Source: Thamnocephalis sphaerospora (Eukaryota > Zoopagomycota > Zoopagomycetes > Zoopagales > Sigmoideomycetaceae). From it: 64,000 nucleotides of DNA. Shown here piece after piece: positions 45,289 to 56,158 of this stretch; within the stretch, counting starts at the first letter, position 1; every line of letters begins with the position of its first letter. A program made the translations under genes and the position numbers. The stretch covers positions 42,819 through 106,818 of the forward strand of contig KZ992424.1 in NCBI GenBank assembly GCA_003614735.1, read 5' to 3'. The notes beneath the pieces were generated by a model. That model saw nothing but the letters and a program-made list of their open reading frames with translations. It had not been told where the DNA came from and made no database searches.

Positions 45289-47104
45289 ATGCGTCGCGAA
45301 CGCCAAATTGCCGGCGCTATATTTGCTGGCGCGCTTCTCGTGCGGCTAGGCCTGTTTGCCGTCCTCTCGGACGAAACGCTTGCCGCCATTACCAAGCGCG
45401 TCGAGCTGTCGACGCCCCTTACCGACTATAGACGCCGTGGGTATATGCGTGTCGCAGACTGCGCCAGCTAGGCTGCTTTTGCTGACGTATACCGATGGAC
45501 AGTGAAGGAGGGTGTGTTTCTTTATCAGCATGGGATTCCACCTTATGATGGCGGCGTAAACCACCAGGTGCGCAGTCATGCATACAGCAGAGTGGTAGTA
45601 GTTTGGCAGGGGACTAATGATGCGTCCTGCGTAGGCGCCCCTCTTGCTGGCGATATTTGCGCTTGTAAACAGCATCTCGAGTGCGCTTGATCCGCTGATT
45701 TTCGCATTGGTTGACGTTGCATGCGGTTACTGGCTGTGGAAAATTGCGCATCTGAAGCCTAAACTGGACAAGGTGCTGTCAGGAAAGCAGCAGCAAAACA
45801 GCTTACGCGTGGCTGTCGGTGTGCCGGCTCTAGCGGCAGCACTGTATCCTTGCTGGAAAACGCGTAGCTTGTGGCGATTGCATCTGGCGGACGCTATCCT
45901 TGACGGCAATATGGCGCAATAGCTATCTGTTCAATCCGTACCTGGTGCTGAGCTGTCTAGCACGCTCTACGCTGTCCTTTAGCCATCTGTTTGTGCTATC
46001 TTCGGTGGCACTGGCGATGCAGGGTAGGCCGACAGATATATGGATGCGGTAGAGCTGGCGCTAACTTGTTGGCGGCAGGACATGCAATCGCGTCAATGGG
46101 TGCTCTGGCTGGCGCTACCTACTTGAGCTTCTACCCGGTGACGCTGCTGCCTGCGGTGCTGCTGCTCGTACACACGACACGGTCGTCGACGGTGTCTACG
46201 CTGCTGCGCTCTGTAAGTTGAGCGGGCCTTTTTCAGGGCAGTGGCGGTTCGACATTGACAACGACAATTCTGTTGCATGGCACGCATGCAGCGACGCGCT
46301 CAGTGGCACACTGGTGTGTTTTTTGTCTGGCTTGCTCTGCTGCTTATTGCATCGCGCGCCTTTCTCGGCTCGTGGGACTTTGTGGAAGCAACGTATGGTG
46401 TGATGTAGGTGAAGCGTGATCTGACTAGTGCAAGTGCGCCTTGTATTTGCGTGCACTAACGGCCGTTGTTCCAGTCTCACTGTGCCAGACCTTACCCCTA
46501 ACGTGGGCCTATTCTGGTATTACTTTATGGAGATGTTTGATCATTTCCGCAGCCTGTTTCTGGTGGTATTTCAGATGAACGCGCTTCTTTACGCCTTACC
46601 GGTGACCTACCGGTTCCAGTAGGTGTCGCATGTGCTGATTGTGTCCGTTGTGGCCACTGACTTTGTTGGCGATGCTAGGCGCTTCCCCCTGTTTAGCGTT
46701 TTTGTCCTCTGCGGCATCATGTCCGCCTTCAAGTCCTATCCGAGCTGGGGCGACACGGTCCTTCATCTGGCGTTCCTGCCCCTGTTCACGGAGCTTTTCC
46801 AGTGTAGGTTGGCGGATGTGGGCGGTCGACACGGCGTCCATGCCGAGCTGACGCCACTGCCGTAGATCTCCGGTATTCGTACGTCATCGCGCTGGTATAC
46901 GCCTTCTCCAGTGCGTTGGCCGTTGTTTTCTATCACGTCTGGATCAATCTGGGCACCGGCAATGCCAACTTTTTCTTTGCCATTACGTTGGTGCACGCGC
47001 TGGGCCAGATTATGCTCATTGTAGACACAACGTATGCAATGCTACGGCGCGAGTTTGTCCTGCAGCATCCGCAGCATCGCCATTGCAAAGTGGTGCAGAT
47101 GTAG
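45289..47104 (+). CDS. GAB1: GPI transamidase subunit PIG-U (CDC91/GAB1)
   Basis: About nine exons in phase. It starts MRRERQIAGAIFAGALLVRLG, then ELSTPLTDYRR, EGVFLYQHGIPPYDGG, LYLFNPYLVLSCLARSTL, LSFYPVTLLPAVLLL, and PNVGLFWYYFMEMFDHFRSLFLVVFQ, the hallmark PIG-U block. It ends SSALAVVFYHVWINLGTGNANFFFA and the Lys/His-rich tail before the stop. This multi-span ER protein recruits the GPI lipid to the transamidase that attaches GPI anchors. The intron at about 45848-45933 must be removed to give LYLFNPYLVL. Confidence 0.92.
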
Positions 47105-47354
47105 ACGATGGCATTTCGCCTACCGGCCGCTTATGGTTGTACGCTGTCGCGTGGATGCCTCACCGGGCACACGCTGTTCTTCCTGGCGTACTGTGGCATT
47201 CACGGTGCCCGAAATAGATGCTCCTCTAAAGTAGCGCACGCGTGATCTTGCACAGCACCTGTTTGCTGGACGTGATGGCGCGGCCGCCGGCCGCCGTGGC
47301 GCATGGTTGTGGCCGAGCCAGCGGTGCTTGTGCGGTTCTGGGCAGCGCTAGCGT

Positions 47355-48027
47355 CTACCCGATTGGCAGACGCTGGGCTAGATGGCGGTGGGTGAGCACC
47401 CTGTCCACGTACACCGGAAAAGACCGACGTCCGCGTGCATGGTGGCACAAACAGCAAGTCCAAGCCACCGCACAACGTCTCTATTTCCGGAAGCCCTATT
47501 CGGCCGTGGCCAATGGCGACGGCTCGGCAAACGGTGTATGCATCCTGCCAGCGTCTGGCCACCGCATGTGATTTGGCGAGGGATGTGGCGCGCATACGTG
47601 CACGCATTATCCGCCGCTGTCTACACGTGTACCCGCGGCCAAGCGATGGGCCAAGCGATAGACGCAGTGGCTACGGTTGCCCCAAAGCCAGCGCAGCGGC
47701 AGCGGCCGTGGCAGCCGCGTCCAAGGCAGTCGGCTGTGCTTTGGGCGTGGACGCGTGGTTCGTGCGCCGACGACGCTAATGGACAGCAAGGCAGAGAGAG
47801 AGAGACCTGGCGTTTGTCAGACCTGCTGCGCTACCGTGGTTGAGCGAAAAAGAGGTTGCACGCAGCCGGCCGTGGGGCGCGAGGGACCAGGGTTGGCAGG
47901 TGGCAGGTCGCTGCAGTTGAAGCCGCCATCAACGATGGCTGATGATGACGCGGTGGCGGATGATGACGCGGTGGCGGGCGGGCTAACCGCCTGGAAGCTC
48001 ACTCGCTTGCAGCGCTCGGTCGTCCAT
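47355..48027 (-). CDS. Candidate low-complexity gene, unrecognised
   Basis: Several stretches can be joined in phase: ATG at 48027, a Ser/Pro-rich exon ending TTVAQQ at about 47823, an exon with TALDAAATAAAAALALG, a longer exon with SHAVARRWQDAYTVCRAVA and EIETLCGGLDLLFVPPC, and a last short one to the stop at 47357-47355. The middle exon is preceded by a good pyrimidine tract. The Ala-rich helix and the LDLLFVPP end look protein-like but I know no family. Other frames are open here too, so the model could be wrong. It would be convergent with PIG-U. Confidence 0.35.
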
Positions 48028-51000
48028 CAACAGGCGGCTGTATGCGTTTGGCCAATCAGACCTGTGAGCTTGCACGTGCTGCACACGCACGCTTACGGGT
48101 GGCCAGGGCTGGCGGATGGACGGGCGAGCGGGCGGGTAGGGATGTGTGCGTGTGAATGGTCGCTGCAGTTGGATAGCTTGATGGCCAGTGGCGTGCATTG
48201 GAGAAAAGGCGAGGGCGCAAAAGGCAGCGCGGTTTGTTGATGTGATGACGGTGTTGATGGCGGGGTGGCGCTGATGGCAGCGGCGCGCTCATTGTAGGGG
48301 CGACCTCTTGAGTGGTTGCCTTTTTGCGCGGCTTGGTCTGTCGCCTTTTAGGCCGTGCACCCAACTGCTTTCTTGACGGACTTGCTCTTCTTGCTACGCT
48401 CACGCGCGCGCGTTTCTTCTGTCTGCCTCTAGCCTGGCCCGCCTGCGCTTCTTTCTCACTCTCACTGTCTGTCTTTCTGTCTGTCTTTTTGTCCGCCTAC
48501 TGCCCGGAGGCGGTCGCCACTTTTCTCGCCGAAAACACCGCTGTCGCTGTCGCCGCTGCTGTCGCCGTCACCGTCGTCACCTTGTCGCCGCAGCCGTCGT
48601 CAGCGTCACTGTTGCCACCTGCCGCCAGAGCACCCGGTCGCTTTGCAACCCGCAGCAACGGGTGGTGTGCTAAGCTGCTGTTTACTTGCACGTACGCACG
48701 CGCACATACGTACGCGCGTCGTGTTCCTCAACAAGGCTCCTGTTTGGCGTGACGTGCGGTGCTACCGACGTTGGACCACCACCGTGTTCCGCTGCCGCGT
48801 TTACTTGTTTACGCCATCGGTAAGTGGACTGGACGCGTGTGTATTGCCCGGGGCCTTGAGCCGACTGTGTGTGTGTGTGCAAGCGCGCCCGTCACTCGGA
48901 GGTATTGGCTGTGCAGACATCGTTTTCCCGGAGCGGGTCGCTCTATGCTGTGTATGCGTATGGGTGCGTCGCGCTCGCTCGCTCGCTCGCTCGTCCGTCT
49001 GTTCGTCCGTTGGCCTGCCGGTCCGTCTGCCGGTCTGCCCGTTTGTTCGTCGGCTATCGCGGCGTTGATTGGCCTTGCCATGGCCGCGGCGGCAGACGGT
49101 CGTGGGATGCCGAGCGTGCGGATGCTCCCATGACCGCGGTCGCTCGGCCAGTGCAAGCGGTCGCTGACGTTTGCCGAAGCACCGGTCGAGCGGAGAAAAA
49201 GCGCTTTTCGCGTTTGGTGACGCTTGGTGCGTGGCTACAAGGCCCAACTCCGCCGCGCGGATGAGCGTACGCGTGTTACCGGCGCACTGACCTCCTGGCG
49301 TTAGATGCGTGTGGTGTGTACGCGCATTTGTACGCGGTTGTCCACCGGCGGTTACCGTGTGTGTATATGCGCCCGTGTATGCGTGTGTGGTGCGCACGTT
49401 CCTGCAATCGTAGACGAGTGGCGACAGTGGCTGCGACGAGGGATGCGCAGCGCCATACCCAATATGGCGCCACTCTACGGCTGGCGGCGCATGCCCGCGG
49501 CGATAGCTTCACGCTGTCCTTTGCGCCAACGTGATTCGTTGCCGTGTCTCGACCACGCGTCTCGACCGGCGAGGGTCTCGACCAACCAAGCTGGCCGGCG
49601 CGCCCCACTCGGCGGACGGCGTTGACGCTTAGCCGTATGTTACTCGCTCGCCTTTGGCGGCCGTGTTTCGTGGTGGTCACCCCGTCGACCGATGGAGCTG
49701 GTTGCTGCCTCGGCGGTTGCACCGCGTCGTCGCGGCGTCCTGGCCTAATCCCGCGCCGTGCGTGCATCCGCTCGCCTATCGTTCCATCCATCCGTCCATT
49801 TTGGGCATTGCCAGTGTTCGTACTCCGGTGCGCAACATTGACTGTGAATGTCTCGCGCTCAGCGTTGCTTTACCCGTTCTGTCTGCGGTGGTCGCCTGAC
49901 AGGGCGGCCTTTGACGCGGTCGCATCCCTCTGCCTATGGTTGCACTGACTCCTTGGCCACATTTTACCTTTCGTGTGAAGAGTGTGCTTGTGCGTGGGCG
50001 CGTGTGTGTAGCGTGAGCTGTTTGCTCCGCCTGTGCACGTCGCTTGCTTTGCGCGCGCTCTCTCTCTCTCTCTCGGCCGCTGCTTGCACTGGCGTCTCTT
50101 CCATTCTTTAGTACCCACGCTGGCCTGCTGCCCCGCTCACCTGCGCTCTCACTCTCTCTCACCCTCACTCTCTCTATTCACTCTTTTACCAGCAGTGCTC
50201 CTGCCGTTTTATAACCATCTTTCCCTTTTGACCGCTGGCTTTCAACGCGACCTGGTCTCACACTCTCTGCACCTTGACCGCCCTTGTCCTTGTCGTCTTT
50301 GCGCTCTCTCGGCTTGGCTCCGTGCGCTTCAACCCTACCCGCTTTGCACTCTTGCTTTCGCGCTTATTACGCACCATCCACCACCACCACCTTCTCTTGC
50401 TATTATCGATTGTCGCTACGGTCGCGCTGACGCTATCATCGGCCACGCTCATTTTGCATAGCACCAGTGTCAGTGCGTCGTGTCCGTGCTCGTATCGAGC
50501 CATTTTTGCTTGTGACACCCTGGTCGCTTTTGGTACAGTGTGCGTTTCCACCACGCTTGCTCCGCGTCGAACGCTGTTGCGCTCAAGTAGGTGTGCGCCA
50601 CTTCAATCGTGCGTGGCGGCCCGTCCACCGAGTGCACTGGCCAGTCAGCGGTTCCGTGGGCTCGGCTATACCCGCGGTGCATCATCCATTCGCTCCCAGC
50701 ACTAACATGCCTCTCCGCGCTCCGCCATTGTTTAGCGTCTTTCGTCCTACCATCACTGTACAAAACTAGCGCTACCATCATCTTCAACCCTACGTGTGGT
50801 TTCAGCTGCTTCATCCTGCCACGGCCACCGCTGCCGCTCGACTCTTTTGCTCTGCGCCGCGCGCTGAGTGCTCTATCTGGTTGGCCAGCTTGCCTTATTG
50901 GCTTTCCTCGACACTGTTGCATCCCTGTTGCCACTCTTTACCCGTGGGCCATTTCAGCCATCTGTGGTGAGTAATAGGGTGGGCGGGCGGACAGAGACAG

Positions 51001-52916
51001 TGGCGCATCCTGGGCAGTGCGTGCGTGCGTGCGTACTCTTCTCGCGTGCGCTGGCGGTCGCTGTATCCATAAGCATGGTGACATGCCATTGGCGTGGGTC
51101 TGGCAAGAGGGTCGAGTGCATGCGGTTACTTGTCATGCTGAAGGGGGGTTAGCATCCTTGTACAAACGGCACACATCGATGCACACGCACCGATGCATGC
51201 GTGATGCGGCGGTGGTATGAAGACATACTGCCCAGCCACCTCCTTGTGGCCGCCGCCGCACTTGCGCCCCGTCAGACAGGCGTGTGGGCGGGTGTACGTT
51301 GAGTGTGGGCAGCCCTGATCGTATGGACCGATGGACGGTCCGGCCGTCGTGCGCGGTGTACGACTGGCCTGCACATGCCAGGCTGTTTGCCTTTTTGCCG
51401 CTGGCATGTTATGCAATGTGCCCCATTAAGCTTGTTGTGGCGTGCCTATGGTTCTGTGCGCGCGCGCGCGTCTCTGGGGGAAGGGTGCTCGTGCGCAGTC
51501 GCATCCCTTCTCGAAATGGCAGCGGGCTTTTGTGCGCGTGCACGCTCGCGTCAGACTCGCGTGTGGTGCGTACACGGGTGCATGTGACCTGCAAGCCGTG
51601 GCGGCTCTCGGACGTCTACTGGCACGGTGTTTGACATGGAGCAGACTGTCATGGCGGCGTTCGCTGCTGTCATGTTATTTAACCTTTGGCAGGACAACGG
51701 ATCATCGCCATGGCCGCATCCTTTCTCGTTTATGCGCACTGGCTCATTTTGGCACGGACCGCCGCGGCTGCTGTTTCTCCTACCTTGTGCACCCTCACAC
51801 TTCATCTTTGGGCGTGCCGCTGTTTCTCTTGTGACCGCGGGTGCACTCTGTATGCACCCTAGCTAATGGTTTTGCGTCTGCACTGCCGCCGCCAGTGTTG
51901 TATCACGCCCAACTAATATCCCACCGCCATCCCATCGTTGCCGGCTGGCTCTGCCATTCCAAGTCAGGTAAGTCAGAGTGCGCGCTTGCAACCACGGGCC
52001 GCCTGATTCCGGGCCCCAGGCTGGGTCGCCGCCTTTTCCCTGCTCGCTCGCTCGCTCTTTCCTGCTGCGTGCTGGACACGCGGCTTTCTGCCGGAATGTG
52101 CGCACGCGCGTGTGTGCTAGCGGCCCCAATGGACGCTGTAAGCTCGTGCTTGTCCGTTCGTCCGGTGGATGGTCAGACTTTTTCGCCCACGCTGGCCGCC
52201 ACCTGACCAAACTTGTTCCGCCAGCGGATGGCTTTCGTCTACCGAATGGGGCGACGCTCTCCCACTCGCTCTCACCCTTGCCTCATTTCTGTACGCACTC
52301 CGCCGCTCGCCAACTCCGCCCACGGGTCGGGCGCGCACGTCTCTCTTCCTCTCCTGTCCTGTTCGCTCGCTCGCTCGCCCTCCTTTGTTCGCTTCCTGCC
52401 TCGGCGCTCCCGTTCGGTGACGGCCACACTGTCGTTGCTACTACGTGTTTTGTTGCACAGCGGCTCACTCACTGCACTGGCGCCACGCCCACACCACCGT
52501 CGTGTATCTGTCCCTCTTTTCCTCCTTGCTTTGTGTGTTTCCACGCCGTGCCGTCGGTCGACTTCTTGGTGCCAGACTCTCCTGCGGCAGTCCCCTTCCT
52601 CCCGTGTCTACTACCCTTACGTAGCGACAGTGACCACCGTGTGCCCTATTGGTGCAGGCCCCGTTGCTGCTGACCTGCCTGAGAATTTCTCTTGCACTGT
52701 TTGAGGCTCCTGCGTTGGCCTGTGTATACCGGCTTACATTGCGTTCTTGCTCTCATCCCGCCGTAGCCTCGTAGTCATAATTGCTGCCGTGTATTTGCAC
52801 ACCGCGCACCGCATTCGTACGTGTCGCCGTCACTGGACGCGTCCTCATAACGAACCGCTTGCACAAACGCCACCTGCACTCGTCGCCGCAACGCCCGCAC
52901 CTATTGCGCTCGAGCA
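48028..52916 (+). promoter_or_regulatory. 4.9-kb gene-poor, pyrimidine-rich region before the NDT80-type gene
   Basis: No conserved protein is encoded on either strand. The plus strand is heavily C+T rich, with simple repeats such as CTCG tandem units at about 48971-48992, CTCTCT at 50057-50076 and 50150-50175, and GCTCGCTC at 52040-52060 and 52362-52376. Donor-like sites (GTGAGTAATA at 50967, GTAAGTCAGA at 51969) suggest a spliced long 5' leader. Frames of 100-230 codons occur, but they follow the skewed composition and lack motifs. Confidence 0.55.
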
Positions 52917-53041
52917 ATGTCCAATATTGTCACCTCTGAAGCTATGACACAACAGATGCATGCCATGAGCAACGGTAGCGCCGGCCCGTTCCACCCCGCC
53001 GCAGGAAGCCTGGCCGAAGCGTCGCATATGCATCACCACTC

Positions 53042-53073
<32 letters not shown>

Positions 53074-55110
53074 TGCCACCACCACCGCATCAACAGCCGC
53101 CTCCGCAGCAGTCAATGCAAACGGGGCAGGACCAGCATCGCTGGGCGTTTGCGCAGGCGCAGCCACAGCTATCGTCGCAGTCAGCTATTGGCGTGTCGTC
53201 TTACGCACAGCATCCGCAGTCCATGCTTACGCATGCGTCCACGCAGCCGATGCAGCTAACGCTGCCGTCGATGAGCAGCCAATCGGATGCCTCGTACACG
53301 GACGGCGGCCTGACATCGTATGGCGATGCCATGGCCAACGGCGCTGGGCCGATGGCGGTCACGGGCGGTCACTCCACCTCGGTCGTCACGTCCATGAGCC
53401 AGGATCCTAGCATGTATCTGGGCCAGCAGCTGAGCGCTGGCGGTCGCCCCGACTTTGACGCCTCCCGTCTGGCCTCCTACGTGCCCATGCAGGCCGCTTC
53501 CATGTCGGCCGGCGCCCGCATGGGTGACGCCACTCTGGAAATACTGCGTCCGGATCTGGAGCGTCGCCTGTCGCTGGAGTCCAGCCTGGCGCGTCACTCC
53601 AATTCCACGCTGGCGGCTGCTGCTGCCGCCGCGGCGGTCAATGGCGGCTACCACACGCCCATGCTGAACCGTCGTCGTCGGTCGGACACGTACAGCTTTG
53701 CCAACGACGCCGGGCCATTCTTCTCGCCGGCGCGCCAGCACCACAAGCTGTACACCATCGACCGCAAGCACAGCCTGACGGTGCAGATCCACTCCAAGAT
53801 GGATCGTGGCTTCTTCCTCGCCGAAAACGACTGGACCTGCTACCGGCGCAACTACTTCCAGGTCAGCAGCGCCTTCTCGGTGCAGACCACCACGCATCAT
53901 CCGTTTAATCAGTCCGAGGTGCCGTGCCTGATTGAAGATGACAACAACATCTGCCATCAAGTCACGCACTTTACGCTGGGCGTGTCCGCACGCGTTTCCA
54001 ACAGCGACAAAAAAATCGAGCTGGTGCAGCACACGCCCAAGCGCGACAAGGGTCCGCAGTCCACGCCTTTGGCCAAGCCGATCCGCGCCGGTGGCAATCT
54101 GAACATGAGCTCCGTCGGCAGCAACCACAGCATCGTGACCTTTGAGCGTGTGCAGTTCAAGACGGCCACCGCCAACAACGGCAAGCGTCGCGCTGCGCAG
54201 CAGTACTATGTGCTGCTTGTGGAGCTGTTTGCCGAGACGAATGCCGGTCAGACACTTCGCGTGGCCACGGCGCAGTCGGCACCGCTGGTGGTGCGCGGCC
54301 GTAGCCCCGGTCACTACGCCGACCACCACGACCGCTACAATCCGATGGCGGTTGGCCGGTCGGTCTCGCACCACGGCGGTCTGCCCACTTCGCCGTCCCA
54401 CTTGGTGGGCGGCGCCGATCTGGCCAGCCTCTCGTCGTTCTCGTCGTATTCCTCCGCGCATTATGGCGGTGCTGCTGCCTCGCTCACCCCGCTCGGTAGC
54501 GTGGGCAAGGTGGACATGGCGGCGGCAGCGGCGGCGGCAGCTGCCGGCAACAACTCGGTGATCATGTCGCCGGCTACGCCAGGCCATATTGCCAGCCAAA
54601 CGGGCGCCGCTTCCGGCGGCTATCCATTTCCGTCCATGATCTCGGACGTCTCGTCCTCTGAGCCGTCACCGGATCTTTACGGCCCTCACGATCCACTGTC
54701 GGTGGCCGGCCAGTCGCACCAGGTATGTAGCTGCTTGAGGACCAAGCAAAAGGATGATATCAAAGGTGTGCGTTTGCCGACTATTTTGCTGACGCTTATC
54801 GCTTCTGACAGATGCAGATGACCTCGCCCATCACGCCAAACGCGTTGGGTGGCGCGCCCTATGATGAACAGGCTGCTGCCGCCGCCGCTGCTGCCGCCGC
54901 CTACCAGAACGGCAACGGTGCCGCGCCTATGGCACTCACGCTGACCCCGGCCACGTCCAGCTACGGGTCGCACCTGCCGTCCATCTCTGAGGTGCCGGTG
55001 CCCATGTCGAGCGCCCAGCAGCAGTCGGTGCAGCGTCCACAGCTGCAGCACCACATGTCGCACCAGGCCGCGGCTGGCTTTCGCGCACAGGACACAGTAG
55101 CTCAACAGCC

Positions 55111-55144
<34 letters not shown>

Positions 55145-55363
55145 CTGGGCTCTGTCTCCAGCCCGCTGCCACCTGTGTCTGGCTACGCAGTTGGCCCGAT
55201 GGCCGCTCCGGCCGCCGCCAGCACCGAGTTCACCACGGTGATGAATTCGGGCGGCCCTGGCTGGCCGATGGGCGGATCGGCCGTTACCGGCTCGAGCGTC
55301 GTACCGTCGTCGCAGCCGCAGGCGTTCATGAGCGAGTCGGCTGCCGTCGGCCAGTTCATGTAG
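52917..55363 (+). CDS. NDT80/PhoG-type transcription factor
   Basis: Two exons (52917-54722 and 54812-55363) give 785 residues. The NDT80 DNA-binding domain, about residues 270-470, reads DRGFFLAENDWTCYRRNYFQVS, THFTLGVSARVSNSDKKIELVQHTPKRDKGPQ, and TFERVQFKTATANNGKRRAAQQ, ending SAPLVVRGRSPGHY. The Arg-rich loop that contacts DNA is kept. Flanks are activation-type low-complexity regions: Gln runs coded by CAG repeats at 53041-53073 and 55107-55141, and Ala runs at 53620-53640 and 54518-54545. Relatives (VIB-1, XprG, Ndt80) control nutrient sensing, cell death, proteolysis or meiosis; which one applies here is unknown. A 4.9-kb pyrimidine-rich region precedes it. Confidence 0.93.
53041..53073. 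repeat. CAG repeat coding polyglutamine (NDT80-type protein, N-terminus)
   Basis: Ten consecutive CAG codons. Confidence 0.9.
55107..55141. repeat. CAG repeat coding polyglutamine (NDT80-type protein, C-terminus)
   Basis: About eleven consecutive CAG codons in the second exon. Confidence 0.9.
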
Positions 55364-56158
55364 GCGGCCGTCCTTCTCTCGTCTACACCTGGCGCGCCCT
55401 GGATGGCTGCTGCGCCGGATAAGCAAGCAAGCGGGCGGCGGCTGACGCTCTGCGTCTGCTGCACGGCCAGCTCCGACTCGTCTGCTGAGACCGCCATGAA
55501 GTCCTAATTTATTCATTTACGCGCGGCTCGCAGACGGCTGGCTACGGCCTTGCTTGTTTGCACAGCATTCGCGCGCGCGCGTGCATGCGTGCGCGCTTCT
55601 CTGTCCTTGTTGAACCCGAGCCTGCTTTGTTTCCCGTCCGGCCTCGCTGTCCTTTTCCCGTCGCTTTTCTTGTCTTCGCTTGTTTTATTCCACCTGCTGT
55701 GCCCAGCTCCATTCTCGTCAATGCAAGCATGTCAGCCACTGCTACCGCTGCATCGATGCGACTGTCGTCGTCCATCCCTATGTAGACGCCCATTCACTCC
55801 GTCAAGCCGATCTGCCAGCTGTGCGCAGAGCTAGCCGTCCCACCCATGACTTTGCTCCCGCGAGCGGCTCTTGGCGTCCGCATGTGGGCGCCGCGTCGTC
55901 TCTATGTCTGGCGCTTTGTATGTGTGTGTATGTGTGTGCGCCTTTCTTTCTTCCGCCGCTGTATCGCCCGTATGTCTCTATTCTCGCCGCCAGGCCTTCT
56001 TTTGCCCCGCTGCTGTCTGGCTTTATTTTGTTTACATCACTCTGCGGGGGTGCTGCAGTGCGTCCGACAGGGCCAGTAACAACGTTATTATGCGACTCAT
56101 TAATGTTCCTCCAATGAAGTGCGGCGATAATAATGAGTCTTGAGAATAGCAGTGCGGC
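55364..56158 (+). promoter_or_regulatory. Pyrimidine-rich region before the BEACH gene
   Basis: About 800 bp, C+T rich on the plus strand, with no supportable gene. Confidence 0.5.

Noticed and set aside
50033-52704. Hydrophobic plus-strand frames of 140-230 codons
   Set aside because: Leu/Ser/Arg-rich by-products of CTC/TCT repeats; no splice-consistent gene or known family.
53256-54599. 447-codon minus-strand frame opposite the NDT80-type gene
   Set aside because: A shadow of the G/C-ending codons of the plus-strand gene; composition is Arg/Gly/Val/His-rich without a domain.
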